NCBI GenBank assembly: GCA_020740775.1
Contig: JAHEWK010000024.1
Location: 620,001 to 684,000 of the forward strand
DNA: 64,000 nucleotides
Reading direction: 5' to 3'
Source: Ilyonectria destructans
Taxonomy: Eukaryota; Ascomycota; Sordariomycetes; Hypocreales; Nectriaceae
This document shows, piece by piece, positions 33,904 to 45,605 of the stretch (within the stretch, counting starts at the first letter, position 1; each line of letters opens with the position of its first letter). Under the pieces are notes generated by a model. The model made no database searches, was not told the origin of the DNA, and saw only the letters and a program-made list of their open reading frames with translations. A program made the position numbers and the translations under genes.

Positions 33904-34640
33904 TGTTTTATGAAAGGTGGTGTTGTGATGGGGAGTTGAAGTAAGCGGGATGTTGATGTGCGCAATTCAGGCTGCACACATTCAACACCGCCTGGGAAGG
34001 AACCCACCCGCTTCATGGCTGAGGAACCTACCCTGGAGAGCCGCAACGAATGGTCGTCAGTGATATATTACCTCCCAACCATGCTTTTTAAATCAAGTTT
34101 AAAAACATTCGGGGCTTAAATGAGACACTTATAACTGATCTGAGTGTGATATCTGTGAAGGAGGAAACTTAATTGGTCAGGATGTGGTGAACAATGCCTC
34201 TGCAGCAGGCTCTATTAACAGATGACATCAATGCGCATTGCGAAGGGTGCCGATACTAGGTATATGAGCAACTACCTAAATCATAAATGGGCATTAAAAT
34301 AGACGGCAAAGTAAACTTCAAGTATAAACTCATAATTTAAAGTGGCTCTATGTTTTTTGCCATGTCTATTGCATGGGGAAGCACCTGGGTTGCCGGATAG
34401 CGACCTGCTGTCGGCGTGTCACCTGCTGCATCACGCCTATTTTTAAGACGATCAGCAGTAACAGCCGACAAACGCCTCCTGCTCTTCCGATCCTCCAATA
34501 GCTTCCTTCTCACGTTCCTCTCCCGTTACCATCCGTCCCACATCAACAGAACATCAATAGTTTCAACGACGCTCCTCCATCCGCACTATGACGGCTGCGC
34601 TGGCATCTGAGATCGATGCCCGCGCCGCCGCTACACTATC
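33904..34640. other. 737-bp divergent intergenic region Zn2Cys6 factor / IKS1-like kinase
   Basis: AT-rich in the middle (34080-34360) and CT-rich just before the kinase start. Probable bidirectional promoter space. No gene seen. Confidence 0.5.
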
Positions 34641-36985
34641 ATGTCGCTGATTCCCTACCAACCCCACGAGGGCCGGGAGATTGTCCTGTACGTCATTCGC
34701 CATCCGCCCGCATCATCCCACTCATCCCGATCCCATGCTCACCCTAGCTGCGCAGCCGTCACCACAACGCCATCGTCGTCCGCGACTCGACCTCCCACCG
34801 ACTCGAGATTCGAGGCCTCTCAGAATGTCCCACCTGCCACCAGCCGCTGACCGGCCGCCCCTCCCCCTCTCCCGACCGGCCGCCGTATGACCGGTCATTT
34901 GGCGCCCGCCATGAGTCCTACGTCGACCCGGACTACTTTCGCATGCTCCGCGCCGCCAACGCCGACGCCGTTCCCGATAATGCGCCCCCGAGCCCCGTGC
35001 GGAGGTTCTTCACGCCCGCCCTCGGAGATACCACCAGGCCCGTAGCTCAGGCGTCGTACTCTGCCCCCGAGATCCAGGACGGCACCGCCGAGTTCGTCTC
35101 CAGCACCCCCGGTGTCGCTCCGATCGCAGGCAGCAAGATACGGCGGAATGCCTTCAGCCCCGGCTACTTCAATACGTTCTTCGTCGAGGAGAGAGTCCTC
35201 GGAAAGGGAGGCAAGGGTGTCGTCCTGCTGGTACGCCACGAAATCGACGGCTGTGCTTTGGGTCAGTTTGCCTGCAAACGAGTCCCCGTGGGCGATGACC
35301 ACGCCTGGTTGGAGAAAGTCCTCATTGAAGTTGAGCTGCTTGCCAAACTGTCACACCCGAACCTTGTCTCATACCGCCATGTCTGGCTGGAGGATGTCAG
35401 GCTGACCCGCTTCGGCCCCAGCGTGGCATGCGCCTTCATTCTCCAGCAATACTGCAATGGTGGCGACCTTCAACAATATCTTGTTGGCGGAGCACCCAGA
35501 GAGGCAACCAAAGAAGAGCTCAAGGCTCAGATGCGCCGGAGGTCAAAAGGCCAGCTGGACCCTCCGACAGATCTGTTCTCAGGCAACCGCCAGCTGTCGT
35601 TTGATGAAATCTACTCCCTCTTCAAGGACATCACCTCTGGTGTTGCCTATCTCCATGCCGCAAACTACATCCATCGCGATCTCAAACCTAGTAACTGCCT
35701 CCTGCACCATGAGGGTGGAAGGCTGATTTGCCTTATTAGCGACTTTGGCGAAGTCCAGCCCGAGAACACCGTCCGCAAGTCTTCTGGGACGACAGGCACC
35801 ATTTCTTACTGCGCCCCCGAGGTTCTTAAGATGGAGTCTTCAGGACGCTACGGGAATTTCACTACCAAATCGGATATTTTCTCCCTAGGAATGATTCTAT
35901 TCTTCATGTGCTTCGGAAGATTGCCATATCACAACGCCAATGCCATCCAGGAGGAGCTCGAGGATGTAGACAAACTCAGAGCTGAGATAACTCACTGGCA
36001 AGGCTTCCAAGATGAACGGAGGCAACGTCCAGACCTCCCCTCGAAGCTCTACCAGCTCTTGAAGAAGTTGCTGTCGCTGAATCCTGTCGAGCGCCCTAGT
36101 GCCAACGAAGTCCTCAAGGCGATGAGAGGTGAATCCCTGAGTTTTGATGTAAGAGAAGACCATGCCCCGGTTCCCGCGCTCAGCATCAACGGGAACAGAG
36201 TCCAAAGCCTCGACTCCCCTGCAGCCCCCAGTACTCCGGTCCCAGGTGAGTGTCGGACTTTATCATGTCTTGACAAGTCTTGCTCTTACTGTTAAGCAGG
36301 GTCACGCCAGCGCCAGCGCCCAAACTCACCGGATAACTTCCAGTCGATTGACGAGTGGCCTGGATCTTCGCAGAGAGACAAATCACCATCCACGGGTGTA
36401 CGAGGTATGCGCCAGGACCAAGCTCATCCGGCCGGCCCTCGCCACCGTGCCTCCCATTCAATGGTGATATCCCGCAGCCAGGACAGAGCTCGTAGTCCTG
36501 CTGTCGCCAACGACGTCCATGAGCAGCTCGAAGAAACTGAACGAGAATCCTTCAGCCCTCCACTCTTGATGGCACCCCCAGGCACCGTCTCGAGAATGAT
36601 GGGCAGTAGGCTTGGTGGTCTCTTCTTTCGCGTAATGACCATCTCAGAGCCGCATCTCCCTCTACTGAGCTACATTGGGCGCCTGACTATCTTTCTTGCC
36701 AAGATGGCCTCACTCACTAGGCCTTGTTGGCCGTTTATCGTCAATTCCCAGATTGGCATCCCGCTAGTAGCCGTGGCTGCCCTGGACTTGGGCTTGCCAC
36801 AACTAACGAGGCCTCTACTGGTGACCGGACTCGACCATAGGAGCCTTATTCCAAGCGGAGCCTATGCTTGGGGCCTAGGAACAAGTCTGCTCTTACTGGC
36901 GTTTCACTTCATTGTCCTGTGGATGGCCTCGGAATCGAAAGCCCTGTGTGCAACAAGTGAGCATGAGGGATTGCCTGAGTGGTAA
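34641..36985 (+). CDS. IKS1: Serine/threonine protein kinase, IKS1-like
   Basis: Exons 34641..34687, 34756..36245 and 36300..36985 give 740 residues; introns are GTACGT..GCGCAG (68 nt) and GTGAGT..AAGCAG (54 nt). The N-terminal region has a CPTCH motif (LSECPTCHQPL). The kinase domain spans about residues 155-490: Gly loop GKGGKGVV (from about 165), catalytic Lys190 in FACKRV, HRDLKPSN (HRD 322-324), DFG 345-347 and APE 369-371, so it looks active. An insert between the N and C lobes (REATKEELKAQMRRR) is a feature of the Iks1 group. After the kinase comes a Ser/Arg-rich linker and two or three hydrophobic segments (PLLSYIGRLTIFLAKMASL, SLLLLAFHFIVLWMA), suggesting membrane anchoring. Yeast Iks1 is a poorly characterised kinase linked to salt stress; a role here is by homology only. 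Confidence 0.9.
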
Positions 36986-37716
36986 GGATGAGAAATCATC
37001 GACCGAGAATGAACCTTTTACCCCACTCAGCTGGTATGAGATGAACCAAATGCGGCTGAGCCTCTCCAGTTTCATCGAGGGAGAAACAAGATATCGTGCA
37101 CTCCTTGGACTGGACCGGAGCTCAACAGCCCGTTCATCCCCTGGGACATTCAAACTGCAGAAGCCTGACCGTTTGATAATTTGCATTTATCTACGGCCTA
37201 AAAGCTACATACACAATAGAGAATACAATTTGCTCTCCCACCGGAAACATTGAACCACTGTTCAAACATTTCGAGGACCATCGTATTGACGCTCGCTGCG
37301 GTGAAGATAATGCATGGTATAGTGATTTCATGAGTAGCTGGGTGTTACCATATCAAGGATGCCTGTATTGCAATATAGCTTCGTCAATCTCTTCATCTGC
37401 CTAAAAGAAGAAAGAATCACATATCATGCGCTGTACTAAACTGCTGTTAGTACCGAGCCCTCTTCCATTGTGGATATCTAGAGCCTCAATTTTAGCTTGC
37501 CAATATTTATCACAGTCGCCCAGTTTGAAATCATAAATTATTTGAATATTAGATTACTAGTATTCTTATTGACTTCTACAATGTTTCCTAAACCTAGTGT
37601 CTACTCTTTGTTTCCCACACTACAAACCGCTGACCTTCGATAGATAACCGGGCAAACCGAATTACTGGAAGTATTGTCTCTGCATCGTGGACCTGCTGCT
37701 TGGTCAATGTTGTGGT
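36986..37716. other. Convergent AT-rich intergenic region
   Basis: 731 bp between the kinase gene and the cysteine-rich gene. Clearly richer in A+T around 37480-37620 than its surroundings. No element ends, repeats or frames recognised. Confidence 0.5.
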
Positions 37717-38157
37717 CTAGGTGTCATTCTTCGTATCAGGGTCCGCTTCTCCTGAGTTTGGGTTTACTTCCCTGGCTCGGTCTGTTCCGTCCGTAGGCTC
37801 GGTATTAAGAAGACTATGGAAGGCGCTTTGCTTCTTCTCGGCTGGGAGCTCATCGGAATAGGAGTCTTCGAATTCCCATTCTTGATTTTCGGAATCTTCC
37901 TCGTCTGTCACCTTCGGCTGATATGTTCTTGCTAGGCAGCCAAGGCAATAACCATCCACATGTGTAGAAAACCCCCGGTGTGGGTAAATGTCGTATTTCG
38001 GACAACACTGATTGACAACCGATGCAGCTTCGCACTGGAGTAGAAAAGTTGAGTCCTCGTAAAATCGGAATCCCTCCTTTGCCGCGTTGGGAATCTCGGC
38101 GGGACACCGCGTCGATTCGCAGCCGCAGCGGAAGGTGACCCGAGCGTACCAGCACAT
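37717..38157 (-). CDS. Small cysteine-rich hypothetical protein
   Basis: Single exon, 146 residues, ATG at 38157. It begins MCWYARVTFRCGCESTRCP, a pattern I associate with a widespread group of short fungal proteins that start MC(Y/W) and carry a CGC motif; I know no activity. Cysteines at about positions 2, 11, 13, 18 and then a CC pair, C and CLGC further on suggest zinc binding by the first 80 residues. The second half is acidic and polar (EDSENQEWEFEDSYSDE) and looks disordered. There is no signal peptide, so it is not a typical secreted effector. The intergenic regions on both sides are large for so short a gene, but the ordered cysteine spacing argues that it is real. Confidence 0.6.
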   Translation of the reverse strand: MCWYARVTFRCGCESTRCPAEIPNAAKEGFRFYEDSTFLLQCEAASVVNQCCPKYDIYPHRGFSTHVDGYCLGCLARTYQPKVTDEEDSENQEWEFEDSYSDELPAEKKQSAFHSLLNTEPTDGTDRAREVNPNSGEADPDTKNDT

Positions 38158-39690
38158 GATGATTGAGGACGGAGGAAGAAGTTAACGAAGAGAAAGAAGA
38201 GTAAGAAGAAGGCAGCGGAAGAGTTCCGAGCAGAAAATATGATTTGTAAGACACAGGATGAGCTTTTAGTGGCGGTTGTGAAAGTGAGAGGATGGCTGGG
38301 TTTCGGAGACGACTGGCTTCGATTTATACTTGACGCTATCATATCTGCTCCGAGAACTGGATGAGTGTCTTTCGAAATATGATAACATGTTGATAAGACT
38401 CTATGGTGAACCTGAGTAACGAGACTACACGTATTCCAACCCGAGGAAGCTGTTCAAACTTTTGGACTGGTTTGCGAATGAGTTGGTGGTGTTGTTAGCC
38501 AGATACCTGAACATATAATGAACAGTCCGGCCTGACCTTTCACTATCCATGTTCGCTCAGGACTCGAGCAGAGGAGGGAGTAACAAAGACAGAGTTCCCT
38601 GCAGCATAGGTCGCCGGGAATTCTCTTCTGCTCCTCAACGTGACATGTGACCGTGCTCTCGTGTTGCAAATGGGACTTCTCTGGCGATTCCTCCAACCCG
38701 TACCAGTGACTTCCAGAGGTCAAGTCCTCATGTAGTAGCGAAGCGAACAAATGACAGCACCCGGCATGTTCTGCGGACGAGTCGACTGTGACGTCGGAGT
38801 CGCCCCAGGTTCCGCCACGAACACCCCAAACTCGTTGGTTTCTAGACCACTTCTCAGCTCTCCGCACTCATGTTTGCTTTCATTGCCAAGAAATGGGGCT
38901 GTTGCCGAGGTTAACTCAGCCATTTCCGGTTGCCCGCTGAGGCGCCGTGATATGAAGTCAAGTGGCCTGACAACAACAAAGACTAAGACGCCCTGTCTGT
39001 CAGCTCCGCCACGGGAGGACCCGTGCTCGGATAGGGAGCCCTGGGAGGCCAGATTTGCGCCATCTCATCATGCCAGAACCCAAGATTATCGAGGCGCCTC
39101 ATCTGTTTCTGCATCTTCTCCTTTCGTCATCAGTCCACTCCCCCGGAAACATCATCATGGATCCACACAACCAATACATCGGTCAGGTCAGGGGTTCGTC
39201 GAAACCAGAGCAGTGACAGCACCTATCGTGCATCTGCTTCATCGTGGTTGTGTCCCTCGGGGGTATTATCCGCTACCCGGTGGAAACCCATGCATGATCC
39301 TTGCTGGCACATGTCCACCTTGATCCGGTGTGGATGCATGAACTTATCCACACGGCTCCCCGGAAACTTACGCCCTGCCTGCTGCATCACGCCATCTTCT
39401 TTATGCTATGTGCTCCAAGCTAAACCTGCTACCTAGATGTTGTCTCGGAGTCGATCATGGACCATTAAAGCTTTGGTTATCATAAGCATCCTCACATTGG
39501 ACAATTGTAACATAGATAGATGTTGAAGAGTTGATAGGAGTCTGTTTTCCCCCTAGCTCATTGATTCTTCATTTAGAACTCGAAAACCCAGTACCTAACC
39601 CTGAAGCAACCCTTGCCCTTGTCTATCATTACTTGTTTGTGTATTAAAGCATTTCCGCCTGTCCCTTCCTGTCCTTTGGGCTCAACCCAT
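38158..39690. other. 1.5 kb region with no supported gene
   Basis: Upstream of the cysteine-rich gene and downstream of pyruvate kinase (both minus). A plus-strand 190-codon frame at 38751-39323 has no recognisable domain, so I leave it out. Confidence 0.5.
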
Positions 39691-41402
39691 TTACAACTGG
39701 CCAATGCCCAGGTGCTCGGGGTCGGCCTTGACGATACGCAGGGTGTTGGTGTTACCCATGCCACCCTTCCAGCCCTGCACGACGACGACGGTATCGCCGG
39801 CGGTGAGGACCTTGAGGCGCAGAGCGTTGTTGACAGCCCACTTGATACGCTTGTCGACATCCTCCTGCCAGTTGACCTGAGTGAAGTCGGGCTTGGCCTC
39901 GGGGAACAGGAAGGGGTACACGCCACGGTACAGATGGCTGAATCGAGAGGTAGTGGCGTTTCGGGTCACCATGAAGATAGGGCACACCGGTCGGTACTTG
40001 GACAGCATACGAGCAGACTCGCCAGAGGTCGACAGGACGATGATGCCACCAGCGCCGAGATCGAGCGAGGCACGCACAGCGGCCATGGCGCAAGACTCGA
40101 CAGTGCTGACGGGGCGCTTGACCAGGGTGCACAGCTCCTCGAAGTGGGAGACGTAGGGGATGGTGTTCTCAGCCTTGAGGCAGGCCTCGTGCATCTCGTG
40201 GACGGCCTCGGAGGGGTAGCTACCCTTGGCAGTCTCGCCTGAAAGCATGACACAGTCGGCACCGTCGGTGATGGCGTTGCCAACATCGCTGATCTCGGCA
40301 CGGGTGGGGCGGGGGTTCTTGATCATGGACTCGAGCATCTGGGTGGCGCAAATGACGGGCTTGCCGGCCAAGTTGCACATGGCAATCAGCTTCTTCTGGG
40401 CGGCGAACACCTCGGCGGCAGGAATCTCGATACCGAGATCACCACGGGCGACCATGACACCGTCAGTCTCCTCAAGGATCTCCTTGAAGTTGTTGAGACC
40501 CTGTCGGTTCTCAATCTTGGCAATGATCTGGATTCGCTTGCCATCCTCACCGAGAACATCACGGATGTCTCGGATGTCCTGGGCTCGGCGAATGAAAGAG
40601 GCGAAGACCATGTCAACGTTGTTCTCGACACCGAACCTGAGATCGGCCTTGTCCTTCTCGGACAGGGCGGGCAGGTCGACATCGGTGTTGGGCAGGTTGA
40701 CACCCTTCTTGGAGGAGATGAAGCCGTTGTTGCGGGCCTGGACCTCAATGGTCTGCTCATCCTTGATGCTCAGGACGTCAAAGGCGAGGACACCATCATC
40801 GACGTAGATGACACGACCGGGCTCAATGACCTTGGTGATGTTCTTGTAGTCAACGTACCTGCGTTGGGGATGTTTTGTTAGCGGGGAGGGGCTTATCGCT
40901 GGGTGCGAGAATCGGAGAGCGGGGTGGGCGGGGTGGGTGCAACTAACATGTTCTCGGTGTTGCACTTAGTGGCGTAGGCCTCATCGGTGGTAATGTTCAT
41001 GATGGTACCGACAGCGATGGGAATATCCTCATCGTTGGGGGTGTTACCGGTTCGGATCTCGGGGCCCTTGGTGTCCAGGGCAATGGCGACATGGCGACCG
41101 GGCTGGACCTCCTCAGCGGCGCGGGCGTTGTCAATGACGGACTTGTGGTACTCGTAAGAGCCGTGGGAGAAGTTCATGCGGACGACGTTAAGACCGGCAT
41201 CACGCAGACGGTTGATGGCCTCGACCGAGTTGGTCTTGGGGCCAATGGTGCAGATAATGGAGGAACGGCGGTAGTTGCGCGAGGGTCGGTATGAGGTGTT
41301 CAGCGAGGCAAGCCACGAGATCTTACCGCCGAGCTCGAGGTGTTCCTGGGTGGTGGCGGTCATGATGCTCTGGGCACGCTTGTGGGAGGGTCTGGGAGCC
41401 AT
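39691..41402 (-). CDS. Pyruvate kinase
   Basis: Last step of glycolysis: phosphoenolpyruvate + ADP gives pyruvate + ATP, in the cytosol, K+ and Mg2+ dependent. Exons 40948..41402 and 39691..40858 give 540 residues; the 89-nt intron has donor GTTAGT, branch GCTAAC and acceptor ACGCAG. Recognisable segments: [18 protein letters not shown] (beta strand 1), [27 protein letters not shown], the pyruvate kinase signature [18 protein letters not shown] with its catalytic lysine, [32 protein letters not shown], and the C-terminal allosteric domain with [22 protein letters not shown] for fructose 1,6-bisphosphate binding. Codon use is strongly biased to C/G third positions, as expected of a highly expressed gene. 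The 5' leader may contain an intron (see findings). Confidence 0.97.
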
Positions 41403-44400
41403 GGTGGGCGAGTTAGTGATGGACTTGAGCGGGGTAGATTTAGATGGTGGCGGGCGTTATCAGCAGAGGAGCTGAGGATGGGAGGATGGAAGGAGGCGAA
41501 TTTGGAGGGGGAGTGGGAAATGCAATTGATATATGTTGGGTGGTAGCTTCTGTGAGGCGAGCAGAGACCAGACGCAAGGCTCGAATGAGCGATGCAGAGA
41601 CAATGCAAGCACGGGGGGGTCACAGTAAGGACATGGGGGGACCATGGGCCAGGCATGACGGGGCGTCATGGGTGTGATGTGATGTGACGTGGTGGGATGA
41701 GATGCGGTGGGTTTTTGAGGTGCGGTGGGCAAGGAGAGCTGTGCTTTGGGCTGCTGGATTGTTGCTTGGGCGCAACGACAGAATGACGACGACGGGACGG
41801 TAGGAGGATAGGATAATAGCTGACAGCGTAACTGTCGAAAATCCAGATGATCATAAACATTGAACATCGGAGACGGCAGAGTCAGTGAAGCCAGCGAGAG
41901 AAGCTCCCAGGCCAAAGGCCAAGCAAGGGCTAGAGCCAAAGCCATAGCCAGAGCCGGGTCGCTCGCTCCGCGGGCCCAGAGACACGCCATCTCTGAGTCG
42001 ATGCAGGGCACAGGCAACTTACAGGTGTCTGTTTCGTTGTACGAGTGTAGCCACCGTACGATGTAATCAAAGGACGACGAGGTGGTCAGAGACGGCGGGG
42101 AACGTGCACTCCCTGGAACAATTCCGAGGCGGCAGCGAACGATGAATCTGACTATGCCAACGAGGCTCGGTCGAGGAGAAAAGGGGGGTTCGGGGGGACG
42201 GTTTGGTCGGTTGGTAGGTGGGCGAAGGTGGATGTGGAGGAGAAGGGAGGAAAAGAAAGAAAAGTTGGTGGTGGTTGAGGTGGTGATGGGCTAGACTAAA
42301 AGCCCAAGCAAGAGGCAGCCTCCCTCGCTCCTCCCCTCACCATCCCCTCACCTCTCCCCTCAGATTTTCACGGACTATGTGGACTACGTACCTACCTGAC
42401 CGGGGAAGGAGCCATGGTAGTGGCTACCTGCCCGCCTTGCAAACAAAAAAGTATCTCTGACAAACGAAGGGATGTGGATGGGGGAGGCACGTCACGGTAG
42501 CACGGACGGAGATTTGCCAGTCCGCCCTCGCTGGGATGGGGCTCTCAATCCTTACGGAGCACATCGCCTACCCGCTCGGAGCGCGCGCCATTCTCACCTA
42601 GACTCGGACCGCTTGGACTCTGGGACAATCTCCTGCAATGCTCACTCAGTTGCCTCCTCTCTCTACTCTTTCCTCTGTCAGCTCCCGTCCGTTTCATGCC
42701 ACCGAAGACTCTTGGGCTCTTAGACATCACTCTTCTCACGCCGCAGTTGTCTTCTTAGGAGGATTCTCGCAGGCTTGGCACATATTTTGCCTCCTTCCTC
42801 TTCTCAATCCAAGCTAAGCGCTCTGATAACATGGCACCTCTGCCTACCTCCAGAACTCACGTTCGTAATCGCAGTAGTATGTAATAGGTAATGAATGGGG
42901 AGGTCAAGGAATGGCCAGCTAGCTTGAGGTCCAACGTCGTGAAAGCCCGCCCTGAAGCTGCCCACCCTTACCCAGCTGGGTAGCTCTCCCCCCCACCCCC
43001 CACTACGACTGCAACTGCTGCAGCGTTAGCGACCTGAGGCGCCCTTATGCTGGGGCTATTTTCCCGCAGCGAGGCGGCCCCTTCGGCGCGGAATGCCCCA
43101 ATAAATGCGCTCGCCCCAGTGCTCCTGCCGCTACTGCACCAGCCGCCAGTAGCTGCATCCTCTCTGTTCTACCGGCGAACCACTGTGCGGTGCTGTGTTT
43201 TTTTCTTCTTTTCTCATCTAATGTGTGTGCGGGGATGTGTCGACGTCAACACCATCCAGATCCACGGACAATGCACACCATTCATTGCCCACCGCCCCTC
43301 GTGTCTCGACGACGAGTCCACGTTGGTTGCCACCGACCCGGCTCCTTTCTTATCTTGCCACGCGTGTGCTAGCTGCTCGGGTCGGGTACCTTGCTTCAAT
43401 ACTTTATACACCAACCACTGGAACTGGCGGCTGGTAACACGGGGACTCAGGGGCGCATAACACATCGTGCGCAGTCGTGTTTGATCAAAGGCATGCCATG
43501 CGCCTCTCTGCCCGCCCGCCTCAGTCGGCCCAAGTACTGATTGGGGCGGATCCAATCATTCCCCTAGACACGTATCGTGCCGCTGAGTCGCTAACACGGT
43601 TGGGGGTTTGCTTGACAGTGGGTTAGAGGTAAGAAGGCGATGTAGTACGTAGTATGCCATGCTTTGAAGAGTCATTCATTAGCGCGTTTATCTGTGGTTG
43701 GTCTTGATGTCTTTGACGTACTCCGTACACACGTACATCCACCCCAACCGATATAAATATATTGGCGGATAAGAAGAATCCGAGAGAGCCAGGGTCCGTT
43801 CAGTCTTCTCTGTCATTGGTAGCGCCACAGTGGGCAGCATATCCCCTCTTCAGTTTCTCTTCCTCCCTCGACTGACTGATCTGATGCCGGCCCGAAAGAC
43901 CACAGATTACACCGAGTCAAGGGCTTTGGATCCCCGCCAAGCGCGAGACCACAGCTCCAAGGACCCCTCCCCTGGACAATTCTCCCTCACCACTGGCTTG
44001 GCGTGGTGGCTGGCTTTTCTGCTGACCGACATCCATCTCCAACAAAAAAAAACACTACCCGCCAGCTCAGCCCCTCACCTAGGTCGGCAAGGTAGCCTAC
44101 CTTGGTAGAGACAAATACAGCTCATCGTATTGGGTAGCGGCATTCTGCCCGACTCATGGAGATACCAGTAGATAATACGATCCGTTGGGGTAATACGTGG
44201 TGTAGTAGAAATGGGGGGCACCATGCCGTGAGGCATTTTGCTCTTCATTTGCCTCGTCTGGACAAGACTCGGCGCTTTGCCCGTTGTCTCGAGTCTTTTT
44301 GCGTGCTCCCCGCGCCTGTTCTGGGCCATCATTATCCCTCAACCACTTTTTAACTGGATCTCCCAATGTGGTATATCGCCGAGTCGTGCACGGAGTAATA

Positions 44401-45026
44401 CGTTGGGCTAATGGCTTAGCTGAGGGGTCCAGCTTACAGACCTTGACCTTACCGAACACAGCTGCAAACCCCAACCCCGACGCCATGATGCATCATGTAC
44501 GTCGGTAGGCCTGCCCGTAGACGCCACCCAGCGGCAAGTCCAACATGGCATCGCCGCGATGCCCCGCTCAACCCCTCCATCCTGTTTGAGTCTAGCTCAG
44601 ATCGCAGCCGGGTCAACGTCGGTCCCCGAGCCGGGGTGGGACTGTTTTCGAGAGTTCCAGATTTGGTGAGCCGTGCTCGTCTGGGTGGTCTTTGCGGAGC
44701 CTGCTATCACATGTCAAGGTGCACGCGGATAGTCACGTGAGAGTCCGGAACTGGCCTCCACCAACACGTGAACTTTCACCGGATTGCCCAGTCAACTCCC
44801 AGCCCCCGGAGCTTCGGCGCCTGCACGCCGTAGACCCACATCAACCAAGTCCCGCTCCCCAGATGGCAAATGGCGTGGTCGCATGACGACGGTGTAGCTG
44901 ACTCCGTCTCCATCACTCTCCATCGAGCCTCAAATCTCCAACGACAACGCCTGCCCATTCGAACGCCACCTGCGCATACCTGCTCCTCCTCGATATAGAC
45001 CTTTACCTGCTCCGGAAGCAGACATC
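41403..45026. other. 3.6 kb divergent intergenic region (pyruvate kinase / DUF1748 gene)
   Basis: Longest gene-free stretch in the window. The left 600 bp are the pyruvate kinase leader and promoter, with a possible leader intron (41550-42022). Several short open frames (up to 185 codons) are low-complexity, CT/GA-rich or Ser/Pro/Arg translations. I see no tRNA, transposon end or conserved frame. Confidence 0.5.
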
Positions 45027-45605
45027 ATGGTGGTATGTGATTCCCTTCCCTCCAGTCGCCAATAGTCTTCCCGAGCTCTGCCCTGCCCGTCGAGCTCGCC
45101 GTCTGGCCTAGCCCGTCTAAGACTCCTCTGCAGTTCCTCAACCTACTGACGCTGGGGCTCTGGTCAAAGGTCGGACGATTAACCCACTACGCCTTCGATG
45201 CCGTTCTCAGTGAGTTTACCTTTCTTCTTCTTCTCCGTCTCGGCTCGCCCCGCTCCGCTCCGAGCCGTATCCCGAACCCCCGGATCGGATCGTTGTTATC
45301 CACCTTTCTGCTTCCTCCTTCTCTCCCGGCATCTGCTAACCAGTCATAGTCTCGGCCTTCCTCGCCGGAATGAAGCGATCGACTGGTTTGACGTGAGTAT
45401 CCAACCTCGAACCCTCCCGACCCAGCATATCTGACTCGAACCCGTTTCGGGACCTCCTAGACCCAGTTTCAAGAGGGACAAAGTTGCCGGTGAAAACAAG
45501 GACCTCGGAGGATGGATCGACAAGTACCTCGGTGTCGGTGAATGGGTCATGGACCAGTCCGTTGCCATCGCCGGATCCAGCGGCTACTTTGAGCGCACCC
45601 GATGA
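45027..45605 (+). CDS. DUF1748 family small protein (77 residues)
   Basis: Four exons: 45027..45032, 45170..45209, 45350..45392 and 45461..45605. The first coding exon is only ATG GTG; introns are GTATGT..CAAAG (137 nt), GTGAGT..CATAG (140 nt, branch GCTAACC) and GTGAGT..CCTAG (68 nt). The protein reads MVVGRLTHYAFDAVLISAFL, then AGMKRSTGLTPSFK and ends with GEWVMDQSVAIAGSSGYFER. These match the fungal DUF1748 family, which includes the yeast small open frame YIL156W-B. One short hydrophobic stretch (AFDAVLISAFLAG) may be a membrane helix. A mitochondrial location is likely by analogy but I am not certain of it. Frame and family agree across all four exons, so the splice model is well supported although the gene is short. 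Confidence 0.88.

Noticed and set aside
38751..39323. 190-codon plus-strand frame
   Set aside because: No recognisable domain, mixed composition, and no supporting splice or leader features.
41460..42017. 185-codon minus-strand frame upstream of pyruvate kinase
   Set aside because: Low-complexity, Pro/His/Ser-rich; lies within the probable leader intron.
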